Below are positions 1 to 11,283 of a DNA stretch of 64,000 nucleotides, piece after piece. The translations under genes and the position numbers were made by a program. Origin of the DNA: Paraphysomonas bandaiensis (taxonomy: Eukaryota; Chrysophyceae); NCBI GenBank assembly GCA_965644295.1, contig CBFFRP010000125.1, forward strand, positions 124,001 to 188,000, written 5' to 3'. The notes beneath the pieces were generated by a model that ran no database searches, was not told the origin of the DNA, and worked only from the letters and a program-made list of their open reading frames with translations. Every line of letters starts with the position of its first letter. Positions within the stretch are counted from its first letter, which is position 1.

Positions 1-172
1 TCCATTGGAAGCTATGGGAAGAATTCTAGAGTATTTCACTGTATTCTGCCCCACCCTATCTATGTATATACGCCAATATATTGTAAGTCTACGTACTTCT
101 AGTCTCTGAATATATCATACAATCTTCTCGGCTACATCTAGACTCCACCAACACCAGTCGCTTACTGGGAAA

Positions 173-852
173 ATGCTGTCGATACACAGTGTTTTATTTA
201 GATGTTTTCTATTGATTTCTATATTATCATCAGTAGTTTCGAAGAAAAACAGTGCTGTAGATGTCCCATCACTCACCTCAGCCAATGCTGATGAATTTCT
301 TTCTAAAAAACTTGTTTTGATTGAATTTTATGCTCCATGGTATGTACATATATGTGAAGACTCTATATGTTGTTAGCTACTGTCAGGTGTGGTGCATGTC
401 AGAATTTTGAGAGGACTTATACCTTGATTGCAAAAGCACTTCAGCCTGATGGCTTCGTCGTTGTTAAAGTGAATATTGACGAAAATCAAGCACTTGCTTC
501 ACGGTTTGCTCTACGTCACATCCCGGCGGTGTACCTTATTCGCGAGGGTAGCACTTACAGTTATGATGGACCAACCACTTTCGACGCGGTTGTCAACTTT
601 GCCAGGTCAGAGTATCGTGAATCGCAGCCTATATCATACCTGGTGAGTCCCATGGGGCCCATAGGAATAGCGAAAGGGATGCTGGTTCGGATTGGAATTG
701 CTATGGTGAACATACAACCGTATATCATGGAGAAATTGGGATTGTCTCAATTTGCTTCGTATGCTATCACAGCGCTCACTTTTGGCTTCGTTCTTTTTTT
801 GATCATATTTGTTGCAGTGTACATACACCTTTCACACGAGAAAATTGATTAA
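173..852 (+). CDS. TMX-like transmembrane thioredoxin
   Basis: Exons 173-339 and 387-852; the 47-bp GT-AG intron splits the Trp codon just before the active site, and joining gives 210 residues. A signal peptide covers about residues 1-23. A thioredoxin domain follows with FYAPW leading into the active site C57-G-A-C60 and the cis-proline motif RHIPAVYL. A single membrane helix lies near residues 177-200, followed by a short charged tail. This order is that of TMX1-type protein disulfide isomerases, which act on disulfides of membrane proteins in the ER lumen. The CGAC active site differs from the usual CGHC and the CPAC of animal TMX1, so the redox potential may differ. Family assignment is strong; the substrate is unknown. 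Confidence 0.85.
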
Positions 853-1316
853 ATGTATGGAGTATTAGTTACAGTTCAAGTTCGCTCTGGTTGTAATATA
901 CATATGTTTGTGCAAAATAGAAAGTGTAGCCCTATTGTAACAGAACGAATGTATTGATAGTTGTACTTGAGTTGGCTTGGCATAGCTGAGCATTTTGTAC
1001 CAGCGTACTTGTGTTGAAATACCTTCCTACTGTGCGGACATATCATAACACGACTACTATGAATGGTTTAGGTTCATGTATGTGGTTTGAGTACTCTAGA
1101 AAGTACAACAGAGATATAAGCTACACACTGATGTCCTCATGTCGTATCCACCTATAATGCCTACAATAGTAATACCCGTCTTTAACCCATGCAGCCTAAT
1201 GCCTAATAGCCCGAATTTATTGACTTGCGTTATACATTCTACTATTGAGTAGCTACAAACACAATTCATATTTCTAGTGGGTTACGAAGGATAAGCGATA
1301 CAGAGAATTGACAACA
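853..1316. other. convergent intergenic region, no gene seen
   Basis: AT-rich spacer between the 3' ends of the thioredoxin gene and the ion-channel gene. It should contain both 3' UTRs. I see no conserved ORF or repeat here. Confidence 0.6.
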
Positions 1317-2564
1317 TTAGTTGTTTCGACGCTTTATCGTGCTTTTGCGCATTAGAGTGTCTTTTCCTTGCCATAACTGATCACTCGCACTCATCAATCT
1401 AACACCTTTGTGATACGTAACAAACATCCAACGTGCCAAGTATACATGTAGACATATATACACACAGAGCAATATCCAAAATATCTTTGCATCAACTGAT
1501 CTCAAAGTGTTGTCATTTTCGAAAAGTCGGGGCACTACAGTAACTTCGATACCCAACAAAAACATTCCAAACAGCATAATTAACACGTATTTGTCCAGAA
1601 AAGTTAAATACGATATTGGGGGGAGCCCCTGGGAAGCCACAAACTTGAAAGCTACGGCAGTCAATATCATTGTCATCACAATCGCTAAACGGTCATTGAT
1701 TTCTTCTGGAGGAAGAGCAAAGCATGTTAAGGTAAGGCCACTGATTAAACTGAACGGTATCATGATATTCCAAATGTAGAATCCCGCCTTCCGGCGCACA
1801 GGCAGGGTCAGTGTGTAAGTCGGGTGCTGTGATGCTGTAAACGTATTGTTGGCCTCTGCTAAATCAAAGGGGTAATGCACTTCCCACTCAGGCATCATGT
1901 CCCCCACTCTCTGACTGATAGTGTTGCGATACTTCCATCCTCCAGCATCCTGAAGCGCGAAGTTCACAGAACGGAATGGTGCACAGCCATGCTCTTGCTC
2001 AGAAAGCACAATCTGCAGACTCTGAGCATCAAAGGGAAAGTCGTGCAAGTCTAATGGCTGACGAAATGTGCCACGCAAACGTTTTTCGAGGACTACTTTC
2101 CCTATCTTGGGGTCCGCAAGATAGGCACGCTGTCTATACCCGCCACCACCAAGTTTGATGTTGAAACGGATTGCCTCCTTCGATAATTGGGTCACATCCA
2201 ATGGTTGAACTAAATACTCTGACTCATGAAGCTCGGATAAATTCTGACATAGAATAACTGGAGACCAAGTCTCATTCCAGTCTGGCTGCAATTCTGTTCC
2301 TAGCTCAACAAAATCCTCATGGTCACCTTCCCACGCTCCCACATTTTTCCCTTTCTGAACACATGTCGCATCCGGACGACACAAAGTCGTATCAATCCAA
2401 GACACGAAAAAGAGTACATCTGCACAAAATGTGGAGCTTGCTGCATTGATATCAGATACACTGAATACTCGATAGCCTATTGTCACATTCATGTCCTCTT
2501 CTACCTGCTCGACATGTGCTGGCTGAATAGGTGTGACTTTCACATTACCGTCGATTGATCTCAT
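1317..2564 (-). CDS. pentameric ligand-gated ion channel subunit
   Basis: A single-exon ORF of 415 residues starting at the ATG at 2564. The first about 235 residues match the extracellular ligand-binding fold of Cys-loop/pentameric channels, including the conserved FPFDAQ segment in the loop before the membrane. The second Cys of a classical Cys-loop is not at its expected position, as in bacterial and many protist members. Four hydrophobic helices follow: TM1 beginning GFYIWN, pore-lining TM2 around DRLAIVMTMILTA, TM3 near FLDKYVLIMLFG, and TM4 near the C-terminus (IFWILLCVYICL). The C-terminus is short and basic. No signal peptide is seen in the ORF, so a small upstream exon may be missing. 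Ligand and ion selectivity cannot be told from sequence. Confidence 0.85.
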   Translation of the reverse strand: MRSIDGNVKVTPIQPAHVEQVEEDMNVTIGYRVFSVSDINAASSTFCADVLFFVSWIDTTLCRPDATCVQKGKNVGAWEGDHEDFVELGTELQPDWNETWSPVILCQNLSELHESEYLVQPLDVTQLSKEAIRFNIKLGGGGYRQRAYLADPKIGKVVLEKRLRGTFRQPLDLHDFPFDAQSLQIVLSEQEHGCAPFRSVNFALQDAGGWKYRNTISQRVGDMMPEWEVHYPFDLAEANNTFTASQHPTYTLTLPVRRKAGFYIWNIMIPFSLISGLTLTCFALPPEEINDRLAIVMTMILTAVAFKFVASQGLPPISYLTFLDKYVLIMLFGMFLLGIEVTVVPRLFENDNTLRSVDAKIFWILLCVYICLHVYLARWMFVTYHKGVRLMSASDQLWQGKDTLMRKSTIKRRNN

Positions 2565-3217
2565 CACAGCAGTATTCCAGTATACGTTGCGTAAAACAGG
2601 CTTCGTTACACAGTGAAAAGTGGGCTATCACTTATAAGGCTCTCATTGTATTCCTGTTATTGATATTAGCCCAATGGAGAGGTGACTACAGACACAGTCA
2701 TTCACCTATAGACACAGTCGCTTCGTAGACTGATAATACATACACAACAATCAATAGTTCACGAACCCATCGCTACAATACAATGAGGGGAGTAGACCAC
2801 AACGAATCCACTCGCTCTCTTGGATTGTTTTGACTGTGGTGTCGATCAGCACAAGTGAGACCCACTTCGCCCAGACGACAGCAGGACAGTATCATTGTAT
2901 GTACTTTATGTATTCCGTTGTAGTCATGGAATACATTGGAATGTCAGAGACTGCTGTATTGTGGTCATGCAGTGTACGTAGTATACAAGAGGTACTCTCA
3001 TCAACATATACCATGTATGTAGGCAGGTTTACGTACATGCTGTGATGTGGTGTATGCCGTATGATGTGAAGTAGAAGTAGGAAGTAGGAGTGTTTATCTC
3101 ATGTGTATGTATATCTCTTCATAACATGTGTACTACTAGATACCATCAGCCCTCATCTTAAGTATTTGTGTACAATGTATTGAATTGAAGTTATTAGTCA
3201 ACAGGATATCAATACAA
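2565..3217. other. divergent promoter region
   Basis: The space between the channel gene (minus) and the SWR1-like gene (plus) should hold both promoters. Short ORFs here have no recognisable protein features. I see no clear TATA box or other motif that I would defend. Confidence 0.5.
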
Positions 3218-6200
3218 ATGCAAGTTTCAGACCGAGAAGCATTGCTTGAGAAGAAGCAAGCATTAGAGAGTCAACTGCATGATCTCATTGGCCCCCCTCT
3301 ACCTTCTAAAGGGAAGTTTTCATCAACGAAGAGAGAAGCTCACTGGGATCATGTTTTAAAAGAGCTGGTGAGTGAATTTGACCTACTTTGTACTGTTGAC
3401 TCTTTCTTGTAGGTGTGGCTTGCAAATGATTTCTCAAAAGAGAGACTGCGACACAAGTCTGCAGCAAAGAAGCTGAGTAAGGCAGTGGATGCATATCATA
3501 GCACAAAGGAAATAAGAATTGCTAAGAAAATTAAGGTAAAGCCTAGACTACATGAATGCTTCGGTTTTAACTTGTCTGAATACTTGCTCAGGATGATTTG
3601 GTACAGAACAAACGTACTGCAGCCAAGATTGCGAGAGAAGTATCAAAGTTCTGGTTAAAAATTAACAAAGTTGTGACCTTTAAGCAGAAAGGAGAAGCAG
3701 ATGAAGCCAGACAAAAGGTTTTCGTACACGAGATGTATTTATTGTCTGTGCTGTGTTTCTTCTGATTGTAAATATAGAATCCATTTTCTGATATTTGTGA
3801 TACCAGGCAATGGATAAGCATTTGGTTTTCTTAGTGAAGCAAACCGAGCGCTACACACGTATGCTGGTGTCGAACATGGAGCAAGGAGGTTCACTTGGAC
3901 TAAATATACAGCGTGCAGGGTCGCCACGTCCTCCGAGTGCTTCTAAGAAACGACGATTACTAACCGATAGGGCCGGTCAAGAAGAGTGCAGCCACAGTGG
4001 AAGCCCTTCTATGAGAACACCCAAGCACATGCATGATAATGCAAGTGGTTTTGAAGATGATGCACTAGATATTGCATTCAATGATGATAGCGATGCTAGC
4101 AGTGGAGAATTCGAGTTTGAGAATGAGCCGGATGATGAGAGTACTCTTATAGAAGCAGAAGATCACGAGGCTTCGGAAGGAGCTGACAAGGAGGCCGAGA
4201 TAGCAATGCTTAAGAATGAGTCGGAGATTCCAATTGAGCAATTACGGGCCATGTACGGTGGTATGGAGGGTGCTAGTGCTAGTGATAGCAATGCTGAAGG
4301 CGGGAGTGACAGTGAGGAAGATATGAGTCTGAGTGGTAGGCGTCGGACTCGAGTAACGGGTGCGGGTAGCAGCTCCTCTGTGGGTGATGTTGATGGTGGA
4401 ATGATTAGTGATGATAGCGATGCTAGCAGTGGAGAATTCGAGTTTGAGAATGAGCCGGATGATGAGAGTACTCTTATAGAAGCAGAAGATCACGAGGCTT
4501 CGGAAGGAGCTGACAAGGAGGCCGAGATAGCAATGCTTAAGAATGAGTCGGAGATTCCAATTGAGCAATTACGGGCCATGTACGGTGGTATGGAGGGTGC
4601 TAGTGCTAGTGATAGCAATGCTGAAGGCGGGAGTGACAGTGAGGAAGATATGAGTCTGAGTGGTAGGCGTCGGACTCGAGTAACGGGTGCGGGTAGCAGC
4701 TCCTCTGTGGGTGATGTTGATGGTGGAATGATTAGTGATGATAGCGATGCTAGCAGTGGAGAATTCGAGTTTGAGAATGAGCCGGATGATGAGAGTACTC
4801 TTATAGAAGCAGAAGATCACGAGGCTTCGGAAGGAGCTGACAAGGAGGCCGAGATAGCAATGCTTAAGAATGAGTCGGAGATTCCAATTGAGCAATTACG
4901 GGCCATGTACGGTGGTATGGAGGGTGCTAGTGCTAGTGATAGCAATGCTGAAGGCGGGAGTGACAGTGAGGAAGATATGAGTCTGAGTGGTAGGCGCCGG
5001 ACTCGAGTAACGGGTGCGGGTAGCAGCTCCTCTGTGGGTGATGTTGATGGTGGAATGATTAGTGATGATAGCGATGCTAGCAGTGGAGAATTCGAGTTTG
5101 AGAATGAGCCGGATGATGAGAGTACTCTTATAGAAGCAGAAGATCACGAGGCTTCGGAAGGAGCTGACAAGGAGGCCGAGATAGCAATGCTTAAGAATGA
5201 GTCGGAGATTCCAATTGAGCAATTACGGGCCATGTACGGTGGTATGGAGGGTGCTAGTGCTAGTGATAGCAATGCTGAAGGCGGGAGTGACAGTGAGGAA
5301 GATATGAGTCTGAGTGGTAGGCGCCGGACTCGAGTAACGGGTGCGGGTAGCAGCTCCTCTGTGGGTGATGTTGATGGTGGAATGATTAGTGATGATAGCG
5401 ATGCTAGCAGTGGAGAATTCGAGTTTGAGAATGAGCCGGATGATGAGAGTACTCTTATAGAAGCAGAAGATCACGAGGCTTCGGAAGGAGCTGATAAGGA
5501 GGCCGAGATAGCAATGCTTAAGAATGAGTCGGAGATTCCAATTGAGCAATTACGGGCCATGTACGGTGGTATGGAGGGTGCTAGTGATAGTGAGAGTGAC
5601 TCTAGAAGTCATTGTGATGTGATGGAGTTAGATAATAGTGATCGTGAGTTTGAAACGAAGAAGAAAGTTGCGAGGCGTAAGCGGTCATCAGTTGATGTGT
5701 CTGCTATAGATGAAGGGCAGAATGGTGTAGATGGCGCTCTTCAGAGACTTGAGAATGCAGACAAAGAAGCTCGTTCTGTTCATGTCAGTGTTTTGTTTGT
5801 GTAATGGCTTGACTATACTGATGTTCATATATATTCAGGTTGATCTTCCGTTCATACTATCGAGCCGATTATCCTTGCGAGAGTACCAGCATATCGGCCT
5901 CAACTGGTTAGTATCCCTTCATGAACGTAGACTCAATGGTATCCTAGCTGACGAGATGGGGCTTGTGAGTACTTAATCTTAGAAATGCATTGTACTTACA
6001 CTGCTGGCAGGGGAAGGCTCAACCTTACGACTGTAAAGTGCTAACACCAACTGGGTGGCGGGAGATTGGATCTCTGTCTGTTGGTGAACGCGTTGTCGGT
6101 CGGGATGGGTGTTCTACTACAGTAACAGGGGTCTATCCCAGAGGAATCAGACAGACATACCGTGTAGAGTTCGATGATGGGTTCGGTGTTGAGGTATCCG

Positions 6201-9200
6201 ATGATCACCTTTGGCAGGTATACGATCCCTCAGTAGGATCCACTGTGCTTTCCACCAAGCAAATTGTCAGTGGAGGTAGTGTCACGCGCTGGTATATACC
6301 TTTGGTCGAGCCTGTGATTTACGAATGCTTGAACGTTAAGCTGGATGTTGACCCGTATGTTGCTGGTGTTCTTGTCCAGTGCGGTAGCATTAATAGTGGC
6401 AAAGCGTCTTTTATAGTTCATAAGCATGATAAACACCACTTCTGGAGCCAGTTGTCAAAATATCATGAGAGTCATGTCAATATCTCTTGTAATGAGAATA
6501 CTGATATGGTGACTATTGAATGCTCTGGACTGAACTGGGGAGATGTTGACGGTGTGTCTGAAAGTAATAATATGCGCGTTGTGAAAGGCATACGTCGGAA
6601 GTATCTGCAGAGTTCCGTTGCAGATCGCACAAACCTCCTTCAAGGTGTATGTGATGTTGCCGGATACACGGACATTCATGGTGATGTTATAGTGGTGACA
6701 TCAGCTTCTATTGCCAGTGATATTGTCGAGTTGGTGCAGTCTCTGGGGGGGGTAGCCAGGTTACTAACAACATCTGAAGGGTCTGTTCAAATCACACTGC
6801 GAATGCCTGTCGATATATGTCCCTATTTTTTGTCCAGAAAGGCACAGGAGTTTGTAAAAGTAGCACCTCGCTGCAAGCCCTCGAGATATATCAAATCGAT
6901 TTCACCTATGCGAATGACCGATGTTATGTGCATTTCTGTGGATGCTTCAGACCATTTATACGTTACTGAGCACTTCATTGTGACGCATAACACTATACAG
7001 GTGGGAGTGTAGTTGGTATTAGAATGAAAAATAACTCAACAGTTGTATTAGACTATAGCTTTATTGGCATATTTGGCGACATTTCGTGGTCTCTGGGGAC
7101 CCCATCTCATTGTTGTGCCCACAAGTTGTTTAATAAATTGGGAAATTGAGTTCAAACGATGGTATAGTTTGCAGCGCATATGTCTAATTTGATGCAGTGA
7201 CGTATACGTTTACGACAGGTGTCCAGCATTCAAAGTTCTCACTTACTATGGCTCCCAAAAAACTAGAAAAGCGCTTCGCACGGGATGGTCGAAGCTAAAC
7301 TCCTTTCACATTTGCATCACATCCTATCAAGTAGTGGTGCAGGATTCATCGTCGTTCAGGAGAAAACGGTGGTACTACATGATATTGGACGAAGCTCACA
7401 ATATCAAGGTGATGTGGATTTTGCAGTTGTAATAACTAACGCTTTCGTGTTTACAGAATTTTAAATCTCAACGATGGCAAACATTGTTGAATTATAATAC
7501 TCAGAGACGCTTGCTCTTGACTGGAACTCCCCTGCAGAACAATCTGATGGAGCTTTGGTCGTTGATGCATTTTCTCATGCCCCATATATTTCGATCAAGA
7601 AAGGTCTGTATGAAACGAGTACGCTCCGTGGTGTTATGTTTCTTATGTAGGAATTTTCATATTGGTTCAATAATCCACTTAGTGGCATGGTTGAAGGTAA
7701 CCGAGGCATTAATAACGACATCATATCTCGTCTGCATGGCATTATGCGACCCTTTCTGCTCAGAAGACTCAAAAAGGACGTAGCGAAGCAGCTACCTCCT
7801 AAGTACGAGCATGTAGTAATGTGCAAGCTTTCCAAGCGACAGGCCTTTTTGTACGAAGAGTTCATGTCGCGGTCGTCAACCAGGGCACTTATGAGTGGCG
7901 GCAACTACATGGGGATGATGAATATACTGATGCAATTAAGAAAGGTTAACTTCCACAAAACTGTTCGTCTGATATTTTAAACCTTCACACAGGTCTGCAA
8001 CCATCCAGATTTGTTTGAGCCTCGCCCAATAGTCTCCCCATTTAGAATAGAAAGCCTTCAGTATAAAGTAAGCTCTCTTACCTTTTGTCCGGAAGTTCTG
8101 GATTTCAACTGTACATTGGGAAATCTTTCTATGTTCGAATATGACCACTTTGCAAGAACGAATATATATGAGTTATCTGCGTCATCTATACCACGTGTTG
8201 AGATAGATGATGTGAATATGGATATAGATGTCCCTACCGCTCTCAGGCATGTCAAATATCGTGCATTCGTGGATGCTTACACGAATCGAATAAAAAATGA
8301 AGTAAACTTCAGGTTGAAGCGAAACACCGATATATCATCTAGACGGTGTGATATGATAAATTGCTCACTTTCATATAACTGGAGAGTGGAAAGGGCTTGC
8401 AATATTGGGCCAAGTGTCGTAGAAAAGGCTTTTCTAAGCAGGAAAAATAGTCTTATTGCTCGGGATACCCCATTGTGTTGGAGGAGGCTCGTTCGAACTT
8501 CACACGAAAGAGCGGCAGACATGTACGATGTGGTGTCTAGGTTTGTGTTTGTGCTCCCAAAGGCCATCAGCGACGGTCCCCAGATAGTGCTTAGCAGAAT
8601 TTCCTCAAGAATGATAGCACCAGTTATTCAAAGAACCCTGATCGATGTAGACTCTCCTTTGAGAAAAAAAATACAAGCAGACCTCAATGTATATTACGCC
8701 TCATACATTCGTCAACGAATATATTTTCCTGATAGAAAATTAGTTCAGTTTGACAGCGGGAAGTTGCAGGCGCTTTGTGTGCTCCTGAGGCGTCTCAAGA
8801 AGGGTGGACATAAGTGTCTTATATTTACTCAAATGTCAAAAATGTTAGACATATTGGAAATATTTTTAAATTTACATGGGCACACCTATGTCCGTCTTGA
8901 TGGGTCGACTGGCGTTGAGAAGAGACAGCGTCTCATGGATCGGTTCAACACGGACCCTAAGTTGTTTTGCTTTATACTGTCTACTCGAAGCGGAGGCTTG
9001 GGAATAAATTTAACTGGAGCTGACTCGGTTATATTCTATGACAGTGACTGGAATCCTGCGATGGATGCTCAGGCGCAAGATCGAGCGCACCGCATAGGCC
9101 AGACCCGTGAAGTTCATATCTATCGCCTTGTGTGCCGTAGCACAGTTGAAGAAAACATTCTCACCAAAGCACGGCAAAAGAGGCACCTAGATTTTCTGGT

Positions 9201-11283
9201 CATGTCTGAGGGAGATTTCGACGTGGGATCGCTCTTTTCTGCTGGTAATCTTATGGATCTACTCGGGAATGGTGACTCGTCATCATCAGTTACATCTAAA
9301 TTAACGAAATCTCGTGGTACAATGGAGCAACGCCGAGAAATGGAAATGAACGTAGACGTGATTGATGTTGAAGCTGCTATGGCGGCTGTAGAGGACGAAG
9401 AGGACGTGACTGCAATGAAAGGCGCGAAGGCAGAAGCAGCAGAGGAAGCTGCAGAGTTTGACGAAAGTTCTAGTGTACCACAACTCCCTGAGGATGCGGA
9501 TGAAAAAGAAAGCAGTGCATTAGTGTCTCAAAAGTCAGTGAGCAAGGAAGATGACATGGAGGAAGAATTCGCTTCATGGCAGGCTTCAGTTGGCGCGAAG
9601 GACTTCGGAGCGCTGGAGGCAGCACTGAAGCCAGTTGAGCGATACGCACTTAATTTCCGAACTGTGATTGACCCCTACTACTCCCTGCACTACCTGTCCG
9701 AACAGCAGCGCTTAGATGAAATGCAGGCCGACGAAGCCTCCCAGGTATACTTGTTTCATGCGTTCTTGTCATGCTTTTGTGACAGTTGCGTCAGGGGTGG
9801 GATATCGAGACCATTGAAAAGGAAAAAGAAGAAGAGGAGTACAGAGCACTCGCTGATGGTGAACTGCTAGCTGTGAATCTTACTCGTCGAGAACTGTCCC
9901 GAGTTAAGTCTCTCTATTTGCAAGAGAAGTCCAAGCGACGTAAAGCTCGGAAACTTCGGCAGCTAACAGGGGAGGGATGGGTGCATTATATTGATGATCT
10001 TACAGGAACACCTTTCTGGTACAATGAAGATACTGGCGAAGCATCATATGGACAGCCTGATATTATCAAGCAGAGAGAAGTCCTCAAGGCCGCTATGGAA
10101 AGAAAGTACAATGCATTTCCTCTACCGCTCATCCTCAAGGTTCTATCGTATCTGGACCCTTATCCTGATAGAATTCGTTGCTCGTATGTATGTGCTAGGT
10201 GGAAGAAGGCGGCTTTCGACGAATCTTTCTACAAAACTGTGTTGTCGATTGAGTCAGGGGCACGAGATATATCTACTGTTGGGGGAAGTTCCTCTCAGGC
10301 TGATCTTGGAGATAATACTTTTACTTCTATTTCAGACGCTCTCGCCGCTGCTAAGCCTGGCGACACGATATCCCTGGGAAATGGTCATCATTGGGAGCCC
10401 TGCCTATTGTTTGACAAGCCTGTTAGGATTATAGGATCTGAGGATGACCCATCAAGAGTATGTGTGGAGGTTGCAGATGGAGTAGAGGTAGTACCAAAGG
10501 CGGGAAAGGTGGCCCTTATTGGCATCACGCTGATGCGGTCTCGACGAAATGCAATGCCGAAATCATTATTCACTGCTAAGGGCGTTACAGTTAGCGTAAG
10601 TTATATACTTCTGTATGTAATACGAACTTATAGATATCTTCAGATGATATCCTGTGTACTCAATAATGACAATGCGCCTGGAAGTTGTTTGTACTTAGAG
10701 AGCGGCGCAGAACTTAATATGCATAGCTGCACTGTTCAGGGGGGGAAAAGAGCGGGAATCACACTCCTCAATTCTTTGGTTACAGCCTTCTACACGAAGG
10801 TAATGTACTTAAATTATTATGTTGTGGGCTAACTTCGCTTCTCAGATTCACTTGAACGACGGTGCTGCAATATCTTGTGTAGGCAGTGCAGTGGTACTCG
10901 AAGATAGCCGTGTTATTCATAACTCTACTGCTGCACGGTGTAGCTTCAACAGTGCATGCTCAATGTCGTACTGCGACATCAAGGACAATAGCAGTAAGCC
11001 TGTTGCAGCTGATTTTAGCTCAACATTTTACAGTGGGAATTGCTCGGGAGATGTCAATGCGCTTGCTGAATTCAACTCCCGGGTTGTTGAGGTCTTGGGA
11101 GATGGGAGTGGTGTACCTCATGGAGAAAGCTTGCCAAGTGAAAAGGAATGCGTAAATGATAGAACTGATAGGAAAAAACGTGAGCATGGTTTTCTTGGAG
11201 ATAGTCCTGAGGACTGTGTGTTGAAGAAGGCACGCACAGATCATACAATAGACGATAGTGTTAGCTATTACTCTGAGGAATAG
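3218..11283 (+). CDS. SWR1/SRCAP-type SNF2 chromatin remodeller with intein, WW, F-box and beta-helix tail
   Basis: Fourteen exons: 3218-3367, 3413-3535, 3592-3717, 3807-5783, 5839-5964, 6011-7000, 7052-7161, 7219-7408, 7457-7603, 7651-7944, 7993-9744, 9786-10595, 10644-10799, 10846-11283. The frame closes at 2462 residues, or 2137 after intein removal. Domains: HSA (about 40-110), which binds actin-related proteins; acidic tandem repeats (about 226-726); the SNF2 N lobe with [11 protein letters not shown] split by the intein and ILDEAHNIK (about 1257); a long insertion between lobes, typical of SWR1/INO80; and the helicase C lobe (about 1680-1830) with [16 protein letters not shown] and DRAHRIGQ. 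The lobe spacing and HSA domain identify the family that exchanges H2A for H2A.Z. Unusual C-terminal additions are a WW-like domain (about 2059-2090), an F-box (2105-2147) and a right-handed beta-helix-like region (2160-2400). The start ATG at 3218 is the first in frame before the HSA. Confidence 0.88.
4082..5586 (+). repeat. 327-bp coding tandem repeat, 4.6 copies
   Basis: Units begin at 4082, 4409, 4736, 5063 and 5390; the last is cut short at 5586. Each unit is 109 codons, so the frame is kept. Copies are almost identical: I see only a C/T difference in the GGCGTC/GGCGCC codon pair and one GAC/GAT change in the last copy. Each unit encodes a strongly acidic stretch with [13 protein letters not shown] and a helix ending [16 protein letters not shown], then a Ser-rich linker. 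The acidic and PIEQL parts resemble the conserved segment before the ATPase of SWR1/SRCAP proteins. Confidence 0.95.
6017..6991 (+). other. class 3-type intein in the Walker A motif
   Basis: This 325-residue in-frame insertion falls exactly between GLGK and TIQ of the ATPase P-loop. Block A starts [14 protein letters not shown] (Ala1, no Cys/Ser). Block B has SDDHLW with His64 and Trp66. Block F has VMCISVD (Cys305), and block G ends VTHN (Thr323, His324, Asn325) before a +1 Thr of the host. The Trp/Cys/Thr set is the signature of class 3 inteins, in which the block F Cys starts the branched intermediate. Between the splicing blocks lies a LAGLIDADG-type endonuclease region in which both acidic catalytic positions are lost ([10 protein letters not shown] and [11 protein letters not shown]). 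Splicing should therefore be possible, while homing is probably dead. It lies in exon 6011-7000, which encodes only GK, the intein and TIQ. Confidence 0.93.

Noticed and set aside
4242-5549. Four identical 108-codon minus-strand ORFs in a row
   Set aside because: They are antisense shadows of the 327-bp repeat inside the SWR1-like coding exon; they have no start context or domain of their own.
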